Notes: generated by a model not told the origin, from the sequence alone. DNA of 64,000 bases from Aquabacter sp040049275 (GCF_040049275.1 NZ_JBDZDT010000003.1:558001-622000), one strand, 5' to 3'; positions 31,138 to 40,113 are shown, counted from the stretch's first letter. Made by a program: numbers and translations.

Positions 31138-31260
31138 GCCCCCTCTCCCCGCGGGGGAGAGGGCTGGGGTGAGGGGGAACCACCCTCTCCAATCCTGAAA
31201 CGCCGGAGCCCCCTCACCCGGCTGCTACGCAGCCGACCTCTCCCCCTCGGGGAGAGGTGA
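31138..31260. repeat. Family C composite palindromic repeat
   Basis: It is built from two hairpin units, CCCTCTCCCCGCGGGGGAGAGGG followed by CTGGGGTGAGGGG, and GCCCCCTCACCCGGCTGC...CTCTCCCCCTCGGGGAGAGG. The inner CCCCTCACCC/GGGTGAGGGG parts are complementary, so the whole 123 bases can fold into a cruciform. It fills most of the 273-base gap before pdeM; nothing else gene-like is in that gap. Confidence 0.8.
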
Positions 31261-31366
31261 AAAGCCTATCCGTCCGGGTCTTCAGGCAAAGCCTCCTTGA
31301 AGGGGAGAAGGTCAATAACGCCCCACCCCCGCTTGCCGCGCGCCGCGAGATGGGCATTATCGCCTC

Positions 31367-32068
31367 ATGCTCGCGCGTTCCGATTCCGTTCCCACCGCAC
31401 CCGTGCCGCTCCACGGCGCGGAGGTGGTTCTCGACCCCCTGGGCGCGCTGGTCTGGCCGGCGGAGCGGCTGCTGGCGGTGGCGGACCTGCATCTGGAGAA
31501 GGGCTCGGCCTATGCCCGGCGCGGGCAGATGCTCCCGCCCTACGACACGGCGGACACTCTGGCCCAGATCGAAGCCCTCATCTCCCGCTGGAACCCGGCC
31601 ACCGTCATCGCTTTGGGCGACAGCCTGCACGACCGCTGGGGCGCGGAACGCCTGCATCCCACAGCGCTCGGGCGGCTGAATGCGCTGCAGAGCGGGCGCG
31701 ACTTCATCTGGATCGCCGGCAATCACGACCCCGAGCCGTCCCCGCTGCTGGGTGGGGAATGGGCCGTGGAGGCCCGCATCGGCGCCCTCACCTTCCGGCA
31801 CGAGCCCCGCGCCGAGCCGCTGGACGGGGAGGTAGCAGGCCATCTCCACCCGTCTGCGCGGCTGCAGGTGCGTGGCCGCACCATCAGGCGGCGCTGCTTC
31901 GCCACCGACGGGCAGCGCATGGTGCTGCCGGCGCTTGGCGCCTATGCGGGCGGCCTCAATGTGCGCCATCCCGCCTTGGCCGGGCTGTTTGCCGGCCGCT
32001 TCGAGGCGCATATGCTGGGGCGGGAGCGGACCTACAGGGTCGAGGTCCGCGCCTGCCTGATGGATTAA
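31367..32068 (+). CDS. pdeM: Ligase-associated DNA-damage-response nuclease PdeM (MPE)
   Basis: The 233-residue calcineurin-like metallophosphoesterase is the MPE component of the bacterial Lhr-MPE-Exo-Lig repair set; characterised members are manganese-dependent DNA nucleases. Metal motifs are VADLHLEKG (D40, H42), GDSLHD (85-89), AGNHDPE (H120) and GHLHP further on. The LHR helicase partner is 6 kb upstream at 22560-25292 on the same strand, separated by unrelated genes; the ligase and exonuclease are not in the window. A terminator follows at 32069. Confidence 0.88.
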   Translation: MLARSDSVPTAPVPLHGAEVVLDPLGALVWPAERLLAVADLHLEKGSAYARRGQMLPPYDTADTLAQIEALISRWNPATVIALGDSLHDRWGAERLHPTALGRLNALQSGRDFIWIAGNHDPEPSPLLGGEWAVEARIGALTFRHEPRAEPLDGEVAGHLHPSARLQVRGRTIRRRCFATDGQRMVLPALGAYAGGLNVRHPALAGLFAGRFEAHMLGRERTYRVEVRACLMD

Positions 32069-32096
32069 GGGCGCGGCCCAAGCGCCCTTTCTTTCT
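32069..32096 (+). terminator. Intrinsic terminator after pdeM
   Basis: GGGCGC (32069-32074) and GCGCCC (32082-32087) with a 7-base loop are followed by TTTCTTTCT. It begins directly after the pdeM stop and touches the end of the convergent mmsB. Confidence 0.75.
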
Positions 32097-32980
32097 CACG
32101 CTTCCCGCGTGCGCACCCATTCGATGATGCCGGAAAAGTCCTTGCCCCCAAAGCCTTCCTCCTCGAAGGCCGCATAGAGCGCCGTGGCTGCAGCGCCCAG
32201 AGCGGTGGCGGCGCCGGCATGTTGCGCCGCATCCTGGGAGAGCTTGAGATCCTTCAGCATAAGCGCCGTGGCGAAGCCGGGCTTGTAGTCCCGGTTGGCG
32301 GGGCTGGTGGGAAGGGGGCCGGGCACCGGGCAATTGGTGGTGAGCGCCCAGCACTGGCCGGAGGAGGTGGAGGCCACGTCGTAAAGCGCCTGATGGGAGA
32401 GGCCGAGCTTCTCGCCCAGCACGAAGGCCTCGCACACGCCGATCATGGAGATGCCGAGGATCATATTGTTGCAGATCTTCGCCGTCTGGCCCGCGCCGGC
32501 ATCCCCGCAATGGACGCTCTTGCGCCCCATGGCGGCGAGCAGCGGCTCGGCCTTTGCGAAAGCTCCAGCAGTGCCGCCGCACATGAAGGTGAGCGTTGCG
32601 GCCTCGGCACCCATGACCCCGCCGGACACCGGCGCGTCCAGACTCTCATGGCCGGCCGCGTCCGCCGCCTTGTGGAAAGCATGGGCGGAGGCGACGTCGA
32701 TGGTGGAGCTGTCAATGAACAGGGTGCCCGGCCGGGCGGCCTTGAACAGGCCCTCGACGGCGCCCAGCACATGTTTCCCGCTGGGCAGCATGGTGACGAC
32801 CACGTCCACGTCCGCCACGGCCTCCGCCGCGCTCGCGGCGATGGTAAGGCCCCGCGCTTTCGCCCCTTCGATGGCGGGCGGAGAGAGATCGAAGCCAATC
32901 ACCTCGTGCCCCGCCTTGACGAGGTTCGCGGCCATGGGTGCGCCCATGTTCCCGAGCCCGATAAAGCCGACCTTGGCCAT
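32096..32980 (-). CDS. mmsB: 3-hydroxyisobutyrate dehydrogenase
   Basis: The 294-residue beta-hydroxyacid dehydrogenase oxidises 3-hydroxyisobutyrate to methylmalonate semialdehyde in valine breakdown. The N-terminal VGFIGLGNMGAPMAANLVKAGHEV is the NAD-binding Rossmann loop plus family signature; DAPVSGGVMGAEAATL is the substrate loop and GAGQTAKICNNM carries the catalytic lysine. GGGAGG precedes ATG 32980. It follows the acyl-CoA dehydrogenase gene by 24 bases, consistent with the valine pathway. Confidence 0.92.
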   Translation of the reverse strand: MAKVGFIGLGNMGAPMAANLVKAGHEVIGFDLSPPAIEGAKARGLTIAASAAEAVADVDVVVTMLPSGKHVLGAVEGLFKAARPGTLFIDSSTIDVASAHAFHKAADAAGHESLDAPVSGGVMGAEAATLTFMCGGTAGAFAKAEPLLAAMGRKSVHCGDAGAGQTAKICNNMILGISMIGVCEAFVLGEKLGLSHQALYDVASTSSGQCWALTTNCPVPGPLPTSPANRDYKPGFATALMLKDLKLSQDAAQHAGAATALGAAATALYAAFEEEGFGGKDFSGIIEWVRTREA

Positions 32981-33004
32981 GAACGCCTCCCGTTGGTTGA
33001 TTCT

Positions 33005-34147
33005 TCAGTTCCCTCGCGCCACCAGCGCCCGGGAGATGATGACCCGCATGATCTCGTTGGTACCTTCCAGGATCTGGTGGACCCGGAGGTCCCGCATGAT
33101 CTTCTCGATCCCGTAATCGGAGAGGTAGCCGTAGCCGCCGTGCATCTGAAGCGCCTGGTTCGCCACCTCGAAGCCCGTGTCGGTCACCACCCGCTTCGCC
33201 ATGGCGCACAGGCGCGTCGCCTGCGGGTCGGCCCGGTCGAAGGCGGAGGCCGCGCGCCAGAGGAAGGTGCGTGCCACCTCCAGGTCCGTCTCCATGTCCG
33301 CGAGGCGGAATTGCAGGGCCTGGAACTCGTTCAGCGCTTTGCCGAACGCCTTGCGATCCCGCATGTAGGAAACCGCCTTCTCGAACGCCGCCTGCGCCCC
33401 GCCGAGCGAGCAGGCGGCGATGTTGAGGCGCCCGCCATCGAGACCCGCCATGGCGAATTTGAAACCGTCGCCCTCGGCGCCGATCCGGTTTTCCACGGGC
33501 ACCCGGCAATTCTCGAAGATGACGGCGCGGGTGGGCTGCACCTTCCAGCCCATCTTCTTCTCATTGGCGCCGAAGGAGAGGCCTGGGGTCCCCGCCTCCA
33601 CCACGATGGCCGAAACGCCGCCGGCCCCCGGCCCGCCCGTGCGGGCCATCACCACATAGAGGTCTGCCGAGCCGGCGCCTGAGATGAACTGCTTCTGGCC
33701 GTCGAGCACATAATGGTCGCCATCGCGCACCGCCCGCGTCTTCAGCGCGGCGGCGTCCGAGCCCGCTCCCGGCTCAGTGAGGCAATAGGCGGCGATGTGC
33801 TCCATGGTGCAGAGCTTGGGCAGGACACGCTGGCGCAGCTCATCCCCGCCGAAGCGGTCGATCATCCAGGCGGCCATGTTGTGGATGGACAGGAAGGCGG
33901 ACGTGGCCGGGCAGCCGGTGGCGAGCGCCTCGAAGATCAGCGCGGCGTCGAGCCGGGTCAGACCGGAGCCGCCCACATCCTCCTTCACATAGATCCCGCC
34001 CATGCCAAGGGCGGCGGCGGCGCGGAAGGTGGGGATGGGGAAGACCTGCTCCTCGTCCCATTGCGCCGCATAAGGCGCGATCTCCTCGCGGGCGAAGTCC
34101 TGCGCCATTTCGCGGATGGCGCGCTGATCCTCAGAGAGCTCGAACAT
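33005..34147 (-). CDS. Acyl-CoA dehydrogenase, probably isobutyryl-CoA dehydrogenase
   Basis: The 380-residue FAD enzyme has the family signatures YCLTEPGAGSDAAALKT, the FAD/CoA-binding DRKAFGKALNEFQALQF, and QALQMHGGYGYLSDYGIEKIMRDLRVHQILEGTNEIMR with the catalytic Glu in EGTNEIMR. Its place between mmsA and mmsB makes isobutyryl-CoA (valine degradation) the most likely substrate; 2-methylbutyryl-CoA is an alternative. ATG 34147 begins MFELSEDQRAI, the normal start; the frame is open ten codons further into the toxin gene. The toxin stop is one base upstream. Confidence 0.9.
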   Translation of the reverse strand: MFELSEDQRAIREMAQDFAREEIAPYAAQWDEEQVFPIPTFRAAAALGMGGIYVKEDVGGSGLTRLDAALIFEALATGCPATSAFLSIHNMAAWMIDRFGGDELRQRVLPKLCTMEHIAAYCLTEPGAGSDAAALKTRAVRDGDHYVLDGQKQFISGAGSADLYVVMARTGGPGAGGVSAIVVEAGTPGLSFGANEKKMGWKVQPTRAVIFENCRVPVENRIGAEGDGFKFAMAGLDGGRLNIAACSLGGAQAAFEKAVSYMRDRKAFGKALNEFQALQFRLADMETDLEVARTFLWRAASAFDRADPQATRLCAMAKRVVTDTGFEVANQALQMHGGYGYLSDYGIEKIMRDLRVHQILEGTNEIMRVIISRALVARGN

Positions 34148-34148
34148 G

Positions 34149-34577
34149 TCAGGCGCGCCATTCGGAAAGGGGGACAATGTGACGGCCGTAAGTGCTGCCG
34201 GCGAGCTTGCGAATGAGCCGTGCGTCTGCGGTCACAAGCGGCAAGTCCAGGCGGCGTGCGCTCTCCACATAGAGGCAGTCATAGATGGGATGGTCGAGGG
34301 CCCAGGCCATGCGAAGCGCCGCGCCAAGAAGATCGTCCGTATCGAAGAGAATGGCGATATAGCCCGCCAGAAATTCAAGCGCCTCGACACCTGTGTCGGC
34401 GGAGATTTCCTTGCGACGCACCTTCTTCCAGACGGCATTGGCGACCTCCCCTAGGATGAGCTTGGGGGCGCGTATTTCGCTCGCGCCTTGCAGGAGGCGG
34501 AGGGCGCTCTCGACGTCCTCCTCCTTCACCAGCCATTTCACCGCGACGCTGGCGTCGACGACGACGGTGCCACTCAT
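34149..34577 (-). CDS. PIN-domain toxin (VapC/FitB type ribonuclease)
   Basis: The 142-residue PIN-domain protein has the four acidic residues of a metal-dependent RNase: D8 in VVVDASVAVKW, E44 in ILGEVANAVW, D100 in PIYDCLYVESA and D118 in VTADARL. ATG 34577 overlaps the antitoxin stop as ATGA, the classic arrangement of a type II toxin-antitoxin pair. It sits directly upstream of the acyl-CoA dehydrogenase in the valine operon (one base gap). The target RNA (often initiator tRNA in VapC) is not predictable. Confidence 0.9.
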   Translation of the reverse strand: MSGTVVVDASVAVKWLVKEEDVESALRLLQGASEIRAPKLILGEVANAVWKKVRRKEISADTGVEALEFLAGYIAILFDTDDLLGAALRMAWALDHPIYDCLYVESARRLDLPLVTADARLIRKLAGSTYGRHIVPLSEWRA

Positions 34578-34801
34578 TCAAGGCCTTCTCGGATCTCTTC
34601 CAACGTGAGAGGCCGCGAAACCTTGAGCGTCTTGGCGTGCAGATACCGGGTCACCGCCACCCGCTCCTCGGGCGTATAGGGCCGGTTCTTCTCCAGGAGA
34701 TTGCGGATCTCCTGCTCCAACGAATGCCCGTTGCGCTTCGCGCGCTCCTTGAAGACCTTGATGGTTTCCTCAGGGATATTCCTGATCAGCACCTGGGCCA
34801 T
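34574..34801 (-). CDS. Ribbon-helix-helix antitoxin (VapB/FitA type)
   Basis: The 75-residue protein starts MAQVLIRNIPEETIKVFKER, the FitA/VapB RHH DNA-binding strand and helix, with HSLEQEIRNLLE as the second helix; the C-terminal half should wrap around the toxin. It overlaps the toxin gene by four bases. A perfect 13-bp inverted repeat at 34822-34851, 20 bases upstream of ATG 34801, is the evident autoregulatory operator. Confidence 0.9.
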   Translation of the reverse strand: MAQVLIRNIPEETIKVFKERAKRNGHSLEQEIRNLLEKNRPYTPEERVAVTRYLHAKTLKVSRPLTLEEIREGLE

Positions 34802-34821
34802 GACGATCTCCTCGCCTGCAA

Positions 34822-34851
34822 TCTCGTGCTATCAAAAATGATAGCACGAGA
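34822..34851. promoter_or_regulatory. Operator of the VapBC/FitAB-type pair
   Basis: TCTCGTGCTATCA and TGATAGCACGAGA are perfect inverted copies separated by AAAA (13+4+13). This matches the operator architecture bound by RHH antitoxin-toxin complexes. Located between mmsA and the antitoxin gene. Confidence 0.85.
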
Positions 34852-34868
34852 CGCCGGATGCAAGAAGT

Positions 34869-36365
<1,497 letters not shown>

Positions 36366-36411
36366 GATGCGTATCCCTTCGGAGCGTTTCGCAGTTTTTT
36401 GTGAGTTGTCT

Positions 36412-36426
36412 ATTGGCCGGTACAAT
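36412..36426. promoter_or_regulatory. Candidate LysR-type binding site
   Basis: ATTG-N7-CAAT in the mmsA/LysR divergent gap fits the T-N11-A pattern of LysR regulators. Its position suggests control of mmsA and/or autoregulation. Confidence 0.5.
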
Positions 36427-36486
36427 GGCCTATGATTTTTTGCACATCCACCTCAATCCTTGCACCGTGACTGTGCGCGATTTCAC

Positions 36487-37410
36487 ATGAGCACCGCCGA
36501 TTTCGACTGGTCGGACCTGCGTTTCTTCCTCGCGGTGGCGCGGGCGGGGAAACTCACCCTGGCCGCACGGCAGCTCGGGGTGGAGCATTCCACCGTGAGC
36601 CGCCGCATCAGTGCGCTGGAATTGATGCTGGGGGCGAAGCTGTTCGACCGGCAGCCCAGCGGCTATGTGCTGACCGCCCATGGCGACCGCCTGTTTGCCT
36701 CCGCCGAGGCCATGGAGACCTTGGCCTCCGCCGCCCAGCAGGAGATCGGCGGGGCGGATTTCGGCGTCTCGGGTACGGTGCGCATCGGCGCGCCTGATGG
36801 CTTCGGTACCTATTTCCTGGCGCCGCGCATGGGGCGGCTGGCGGCGCAGCATCCGGCGCTGGAGATCCAGTTCCTCGCCATGCCGCGCGTGTTCAACCTG
36901 ACGAAGCGCGAGGCGGACATCGCCATTTCCCTCAGCCGGCCGAAGCAAGGCCGCCTGCACGCGCGGAAGCTCACGGATTATCGCCTCCGCCTCTATGCCG
37001 CGCGCGACTACCTCGAGGCGCACGGCCCCATCGAGAACCGCGCGGCGCTGCTGCGCCACACCTTCATCTCTTATGTGGATGAGCTGCTCTACGCGCCGGA
37101 GTTGGATTACGCGCCGCTGGTGGCGAAGGATCTTCGGCCCCGCGTGAAAAGCTCGAGCCTCGTCGCCCAGTTCATGGCTGTGCGCGCGGGGGCGGGCATC
37201 GCGGTGCTGCCCTGCTTCATGGCGGAGGGCGACCCTGGCCTTGCGCCCATCCTGCCGGAGGAGGTGGAGCTGACGCGGACCTTTTGGCTCATCACCCACG
37301 CGGACACGCGATCACTCGCGCGGGTGCGCGTGGCGGCGGACTTCATTGCGCGGGAGGCACAGGAGGCGCGGGCTCTGTTCCTGCCGAGCGCGGAGCGTCC
37401 GCAGCCGTAA
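36487..37410 (+). CDS. LysR-family transcriptional regulator
   Basis: The 307-residue regulator has an N-terminal winged helix-turn-helix (DLRFFLAVARAGKLTLAARQLGVEHSTVSRRISALE, about residues 9-43) and the periplasmic-binding-protein-like effector domain (VSGTVRIGAPDGFGTYFLAPRM onwards). Its divergent placement next to mmsA makes it a likely regulator of valine degradation, with a candidate box at 36412-36426. ATG 36487 was preferred over TTG 36460. Its 3' end overlaps the convergent TetR gene by 68 bases. Confidence 0.9.
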   Translation: MSTADFDWSDLRFFLAVARAGKLTLAARQLGVEHSTVSRRISALELMLGAKLFDRQPSGYVLTAHGDRLFASAEAMETLASAAQQEIGGADFGVSGTVRIGAPDGFGTYFLAPRMGRLAAQHPALEIQFLAMPRVFNLTKREADIAISLSRPKQGRLHARKLTDYRLRLYAARDYLEAHGPIENRAALLRHTFISYVDELLYAPELDYAPLVAKDLRPRVKSSSLVAQFMAVRAGAGIAVLPCFMAEGDPGLAPILPEEVELTRTFWLITHADTRSLARVRVAADFIAREAQEARALFLPSAERPQP

Positions 37411-37999
37411 GCGCCGGCCACGCCAAGAGCGCAGCGCGCGCAACGGCTTCCAGCTCCTCCCGGCCCGCCCCGTCGCGGGCCTGGATCGACATGCCCTGCT
37501 GCACGCAGGCGAAAAAGCGGGCGATCTTCCGCACATCGATGGAGGCGGGCAGTTCGCCCTCCGCCACCGCCCGCGTCAGGCGCGCCGCGACCAGTTGCTC
37601 GCCCTGCGCGCGGGTCTCAGCCACAAGCGCCCCCAGCCGTGCCTCGCCCTCCTGCCCGACGCTCGACAGCGTGACCATGCAGCCAGCGGGGTTATCAGAA
37701 GCCGGAAGGTTCGCGGCCGAGCCCATGAGCACGCTCTCCACGGCCGCATAGGCGGTGGGCACCGCCTCGATCTGTCCCCAGATCAAAGGTGTCGTCACTT
37801 CCGCATAATAGGTGATGGCCTCGGCATAGAGTGCCGCCTTGCTGCCGAAGGCGGCATAAAGGCTGGGCGCATTGATGCCCATGGCCGTGCACAGGTCCGT
37901 CATGGACGTGGCGCTGTAGCCCTTGCGCCAGAACACCTCCATCGCCGCCGCCAAAGCGGCGTCGCGATCAAAGGTTCTGGGTCGTCCACGTGCTGCCAT
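37343..37999 (-). CDS. TetR-family transcriptional regulator (TetR_C_16/AcrR-like)
   Basis: The 218-residue regulator starts MAARGRPRTFDRDAALAAAMEVFWRKGYSATSMTDL, a typical TetR N-terminus; HTH helices span about residues 9-55 (MGINAPSLYAAFGSK). ATG 37999 is preceded by a divergent gap with two copies of a TGTATCG-based element, one next to each gene's start. It probably represses itself and the divergent SDR gene. The last 68 bases overlap the 3' end of the LysR gene on the other strand. Confidence 0.9.
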   Translation of the reverse strand: MAARGRPRTFDRDAALAAAMEVFWRKGYSATSMTDLCTAMGINAPSLYAAFGSKAALYAEAITYYAEVTTPLIWGQIEAVPTAYAAVESVLMGSAANLPASDNPAGCMVTLSSVGQEGEARLGALVAETRAQGEQLVAARLTRAVAEGELPASIDVRKIARFFACVQQGMSIQARDGAGREELEAVARAALLAWPALTAADAPRSAGTEPAPPVPPAQ

Positions 38000-38022
38000 T
38001 CTCCGAACCGTTATCCAAATTC

Positions 38023-38085
38023 TGTATCGGACATTAAAATAATTCCTTGACCCGCTCCTGTAAACCAATTTATGTATCGATCATT
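38023..38085. promoter_or_regulatory. Paired TetR operator elements
   Basis: TGTATCGGACATT (38023-38035) and TGTATCGATCATT (38073-38085) are 13-bp direct copies with 11 matches, centred 50 bases apart, about five helical turns. The second overlaps the -10 region of the SDR promoter and has a central ATCGAT. Each half of the divergent gap has one copy. Confidence 0.65.
38047..38076 (+). promoter_or_regulatory. Promoter of the SDR gene
   Basis: TTGACC at 38047-38052 is followed after 17-18 bases by TTATGT/TATGTA (38070-38076). It overlaps the second TetR operator copy, consistent with repression by promoter occlusion. GCAGGAG at 38102-38108 is the ribosome-binding site. Confidence 0.6.
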
Positions 38086-38114
38086 ATAAAACACCCGAGA
38101 CGCAGGAGCGTGTC

Positions 38115-38852
38115 ATGGATCTCAATGGAAAAAAGGCTTTGGTGACGGGCGCGAGCCGGGGAATTGGTGCGGCCATCGCGACCGCTTTGGCCAAGGCCGG
38201 AGCGGATGTGGCCATCACCTATGAGCGCTCCGCGGACCGCGCGGCCGAAGTGGTGAAGGAGATCGAGAAACTGGGCCGCAAGGGCGTGGCCATCAAGGCG
38301 GACAGCGCCGATGCCGCCGCCGCTCAAGCCTCGGTGGAAGAGGCGGCAAAGGCGCTCGGGGGCCTGGATATCCTCGTGAACAACGCGGGTATCGCCCGCG
38401 GCGGCCCGCTGGAAAGCATGAGCCTTGAGGACATCGACGCCATCCTCAACGTGAACATTCGCGGCGTGGTCCTGACCACGAAGGCGGCGATCCCTCTGCT
38501 CTCGGACGGCGGGCGCATCATCAACATGGGCAGCTGCCTCGCCGAGCGCGTGACCCTGCCCGGCATCACCATCTATTCCATGTCGAAGTCGGCCATGATC
38601 TCGCTGACCAAGGGCCTCGCCCGCGATCTCGCCCCGCGCAACATCACCGTGAACGTGGTGCATCCCGGCCCCACCAATACGGACATGAACCCTGCCGACG
38701 GCCCGAACAAGGACGCCATGTTGTCCGGCATGGCCCTGAAGCAGTTCGGCGAGGCGCAGGACATCGCCAACATGGTGACCTTCCTCGCGAGCTCCGCCGC
38801 CAAGCAGATCACCGGCGCCGGCTTCACCGTGGACGGCGGCGTCAACGCGTGA
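38115..38852 (+). CDS. Short-chain dehydrogenase/reductase (SDR, FabG-like)
   Basis: The 245-residue classical SDR uses NAD(P)H. TGASRGIG (11-18) binds the cofactor, NNAG lies near residue 92, and the catalytic S-Y-K set is MGSC...Y155-S-M-S-K159. The C-terminal GFTVDGGVNA is the usual end. It is under the neighbouring TetR's likely control, which suggests an inducible detoxification or modification step; the substrate is unknown. Family C hairpin 38877-38900 follows its stop. Confidence 0.9.
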   Translation: MDLNGKKALVTGASRGIGAAIATALAKAGADVAITYERSADRAAEVVKEIEKLGRKGVAIKADSADAAAAQASVEEAAKALGGLDILVNNAGIARGGPLESMSLEDIDAILNVNIRGVVLTTKAAIPLLSDGGRIINMGSCLAERVTLPGITIYSMSKSAMISLTKGLARDLAPRNITVNVVHPGPTNTDMNPADGPNKDAMLSGMALKQFGEAQDIANMVTFLASSAAKQITGAGFTVDGGVNA

Positions 38853-38876
38853 TTTCCCCGTGGGCACCGCCCCTTT

Positions 38877-38900
38877 CCCTCTCCCGCTTGCGGGGGAGGG
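38877..38900. repeat. Family C short hairpin
   Basis: CCCTCTCCCGC/GCGGGGGAGGG with a TT loop region, 24 bases after the SDR stop and upstream of the rpmB promoter. It is nearly identical to 29895-29920. Confidence 0.7.
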
Positions 38901-38934
38901 AGTTTGTTACGCTGCTGCGTCATAACCTTCCGCC

Positions 38935-38963
38935 TTGACGCGCCAGCCCCTCCCGCTTATACG
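38935..38963 (+). promoter_or_regulatory. Sigma-70-type promoter for rpmB
   Basis: TTGACG (38935-38940), a 17-base spacer, then TATACG (38958-38963). It lies 94 bases upstream of rpmB, and GAAGGAC precedes the start codon. Confidence 0.75.
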
Positions 38964-39057
38964 AGCGCCTTCCCGATATTGCGGGTGGTTGACGAAGGGC
39001 CGGCTCCCGGCTCCGCACGGCGTCGCCCGCGAAAAACAGATTTGAAGGACTTCTGCT

Positions 39058-39357
39058 ATGTCCCGGCGGTGTGACCTGACCGGCAAGGGGGTTCAGAGCG
39101 GCCACCTCGTGAGCCACTCGAACCACAAGACCAAGCGCCGGTTCCTGCCGAACCTGTGCAACGTCACGCTCCAGAGCGAGACGCTGAACCGTTCCGTGCG
39201 CCTTCGCGTCAGCGCCAACGCGCTGAAGAGCGTGGACCACCGCGGTGGCCTCGACGGCTTCCTCAAGAAGGCCCGCGACGAGGAACTCTCCCCGCGCGCC
39301 CTCGAGTTGAAGCGCCAGCTGGTGAAGGCCCAGGCTGAGGCCGCTCCGGCCGCCTGA
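39058..39357 (+). CDS. rpmB: 50S ribosomal protein L28
   Basis: The 99-residue protein starts MSRRCDLTGKGVQSGHLVSHSNHKTKRRFLPNL, the L28 signature, with the alphaproteobacterial-length C-terminal extension rich in Lys/Glu/Ala. It has its own promoter and is followed five bases later by a membrane-protein gene, so the two are co-transcribed. Confidence 0.97.
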   Translation: MSRRCDLTGKGVQSGHLVSHSNHKTKRRFLPNLCNVTLQSETLNRSVRLRVSANALKSVDHRGGLDGFLKKARDEELSPRALELKRQLVKAQAEAAPAA

Positions 39358-39361
39358 CGCC

Positions 39362-39940
39362 GTGGCGTCGCCGCAGCTTCTGCTGAAATCTGAACCGCGG
39401 GCGTTCGCGCTCGCGGTTTTCTGCATGTGCGCGACGGTGCTCGCGGCCAATATCCTGGTGCAGTTTCCGTTCGAGCCCTTCGGCCTCGCGGACTATCTCA
39501 CCTTCGGCGCCTTCACCTATCCCTTCACATTCCTGGTGAACGACCTCACCAATCGGCGTCTCGGCCCGGTGCGCACGCGCCGCGTGGTCTATGTGGGCTT
39601 CGCGCTGGCGGTCGCCCTCTCCGCGGCCTTCGCCACGCCCCGCATCGCACTCGCCTCCGGCACCGCCTTTCTCACCGCGCAGCTTCTGGACGCCACCGTC
39701 TTCAACCGGCTGCGCCGCCGCGCGTGGTGGATGCCGCCGCTGCTCTCCGGCTTCATCTCCAGCGCCCTCGACACCGTGGTGTTCTTCTCTCTTGCCTTTG
39801 CCGGCACGGGATTGCCCTGGCAGAGCTGGGCGCTGTGCGACTATGCGGTGAAGCTTCTGATGATCGGGATTTTCCTGGGGCCCTACAAGGTCATCATCGC
39901 CCGCATGCCGGTCTGGCAGCCGCCGGGCGTTCGCGCCTGA
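39362..39940 (+). CDS. VUT/YhhQ-family membrane transporter (queuosine-precursor type)
   Basis: The 192-residue membrane protein has five to six helices and belongs to the vitamin-uptake-like (VUT/YhhQ) family. VQFPFEPFGLADYLTFGAFTYPFTFLVNDLTNRRLG is the family core with its NDLTN motif. Characterised YhhQ imports the queuosine precursors preQ0/preQ1. It starts at GTG 39362, only four bases after the rpmB stop, implying translational coupling. The substrate here is inferred. Confidence 0.85.
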   Translation: MASPQLLLKSEPRAFALAVFCMCATVLAANILVQFPFEPFGLADYLTFGAFTYPFTFLVNDLTNRRLGPVRTRRVVYVGFALAVALSAAFATPRIALASGTAFLTAQLLDATVFNRLRRRAWWMPPLLSGFISSALDTVVFFSLAFAGTGLPWQSWALCDYAVKLLMIGIFLGPYKVIIARMPVWQPPGVRA

Positions 39941-39989
39941 GCGCGGCACCGCCCGGACATTTGCAAGACATCAGCAATCCCCGCCTATC

Positions 39990-40084
39990 CGTCATGCCCG
40001 GGCTTGTCCCGGGCATCCACGCGGCTCCGCTGGGTGCGGACACGCGGCGAGACGTGGATGGCCGGGACAAGCCCGGCCATGACG
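39990..40084. repeat. Family B palindromic repeat (two-arm copy)
   Basis: CGTCATGCCCGGGCTTGTCC...GGGCATCCACG is mirrored by CGTGGATGGCCGGGACAAGC...CCATGACG. It fills the convergent gap between the VUT transporter and the acyl-CoA synthetase. Confidence 0.85.
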
Positions 40085-40113
40085 ACGCGTTCGTTAATCG
40101 AGAGGCGCGTTAG

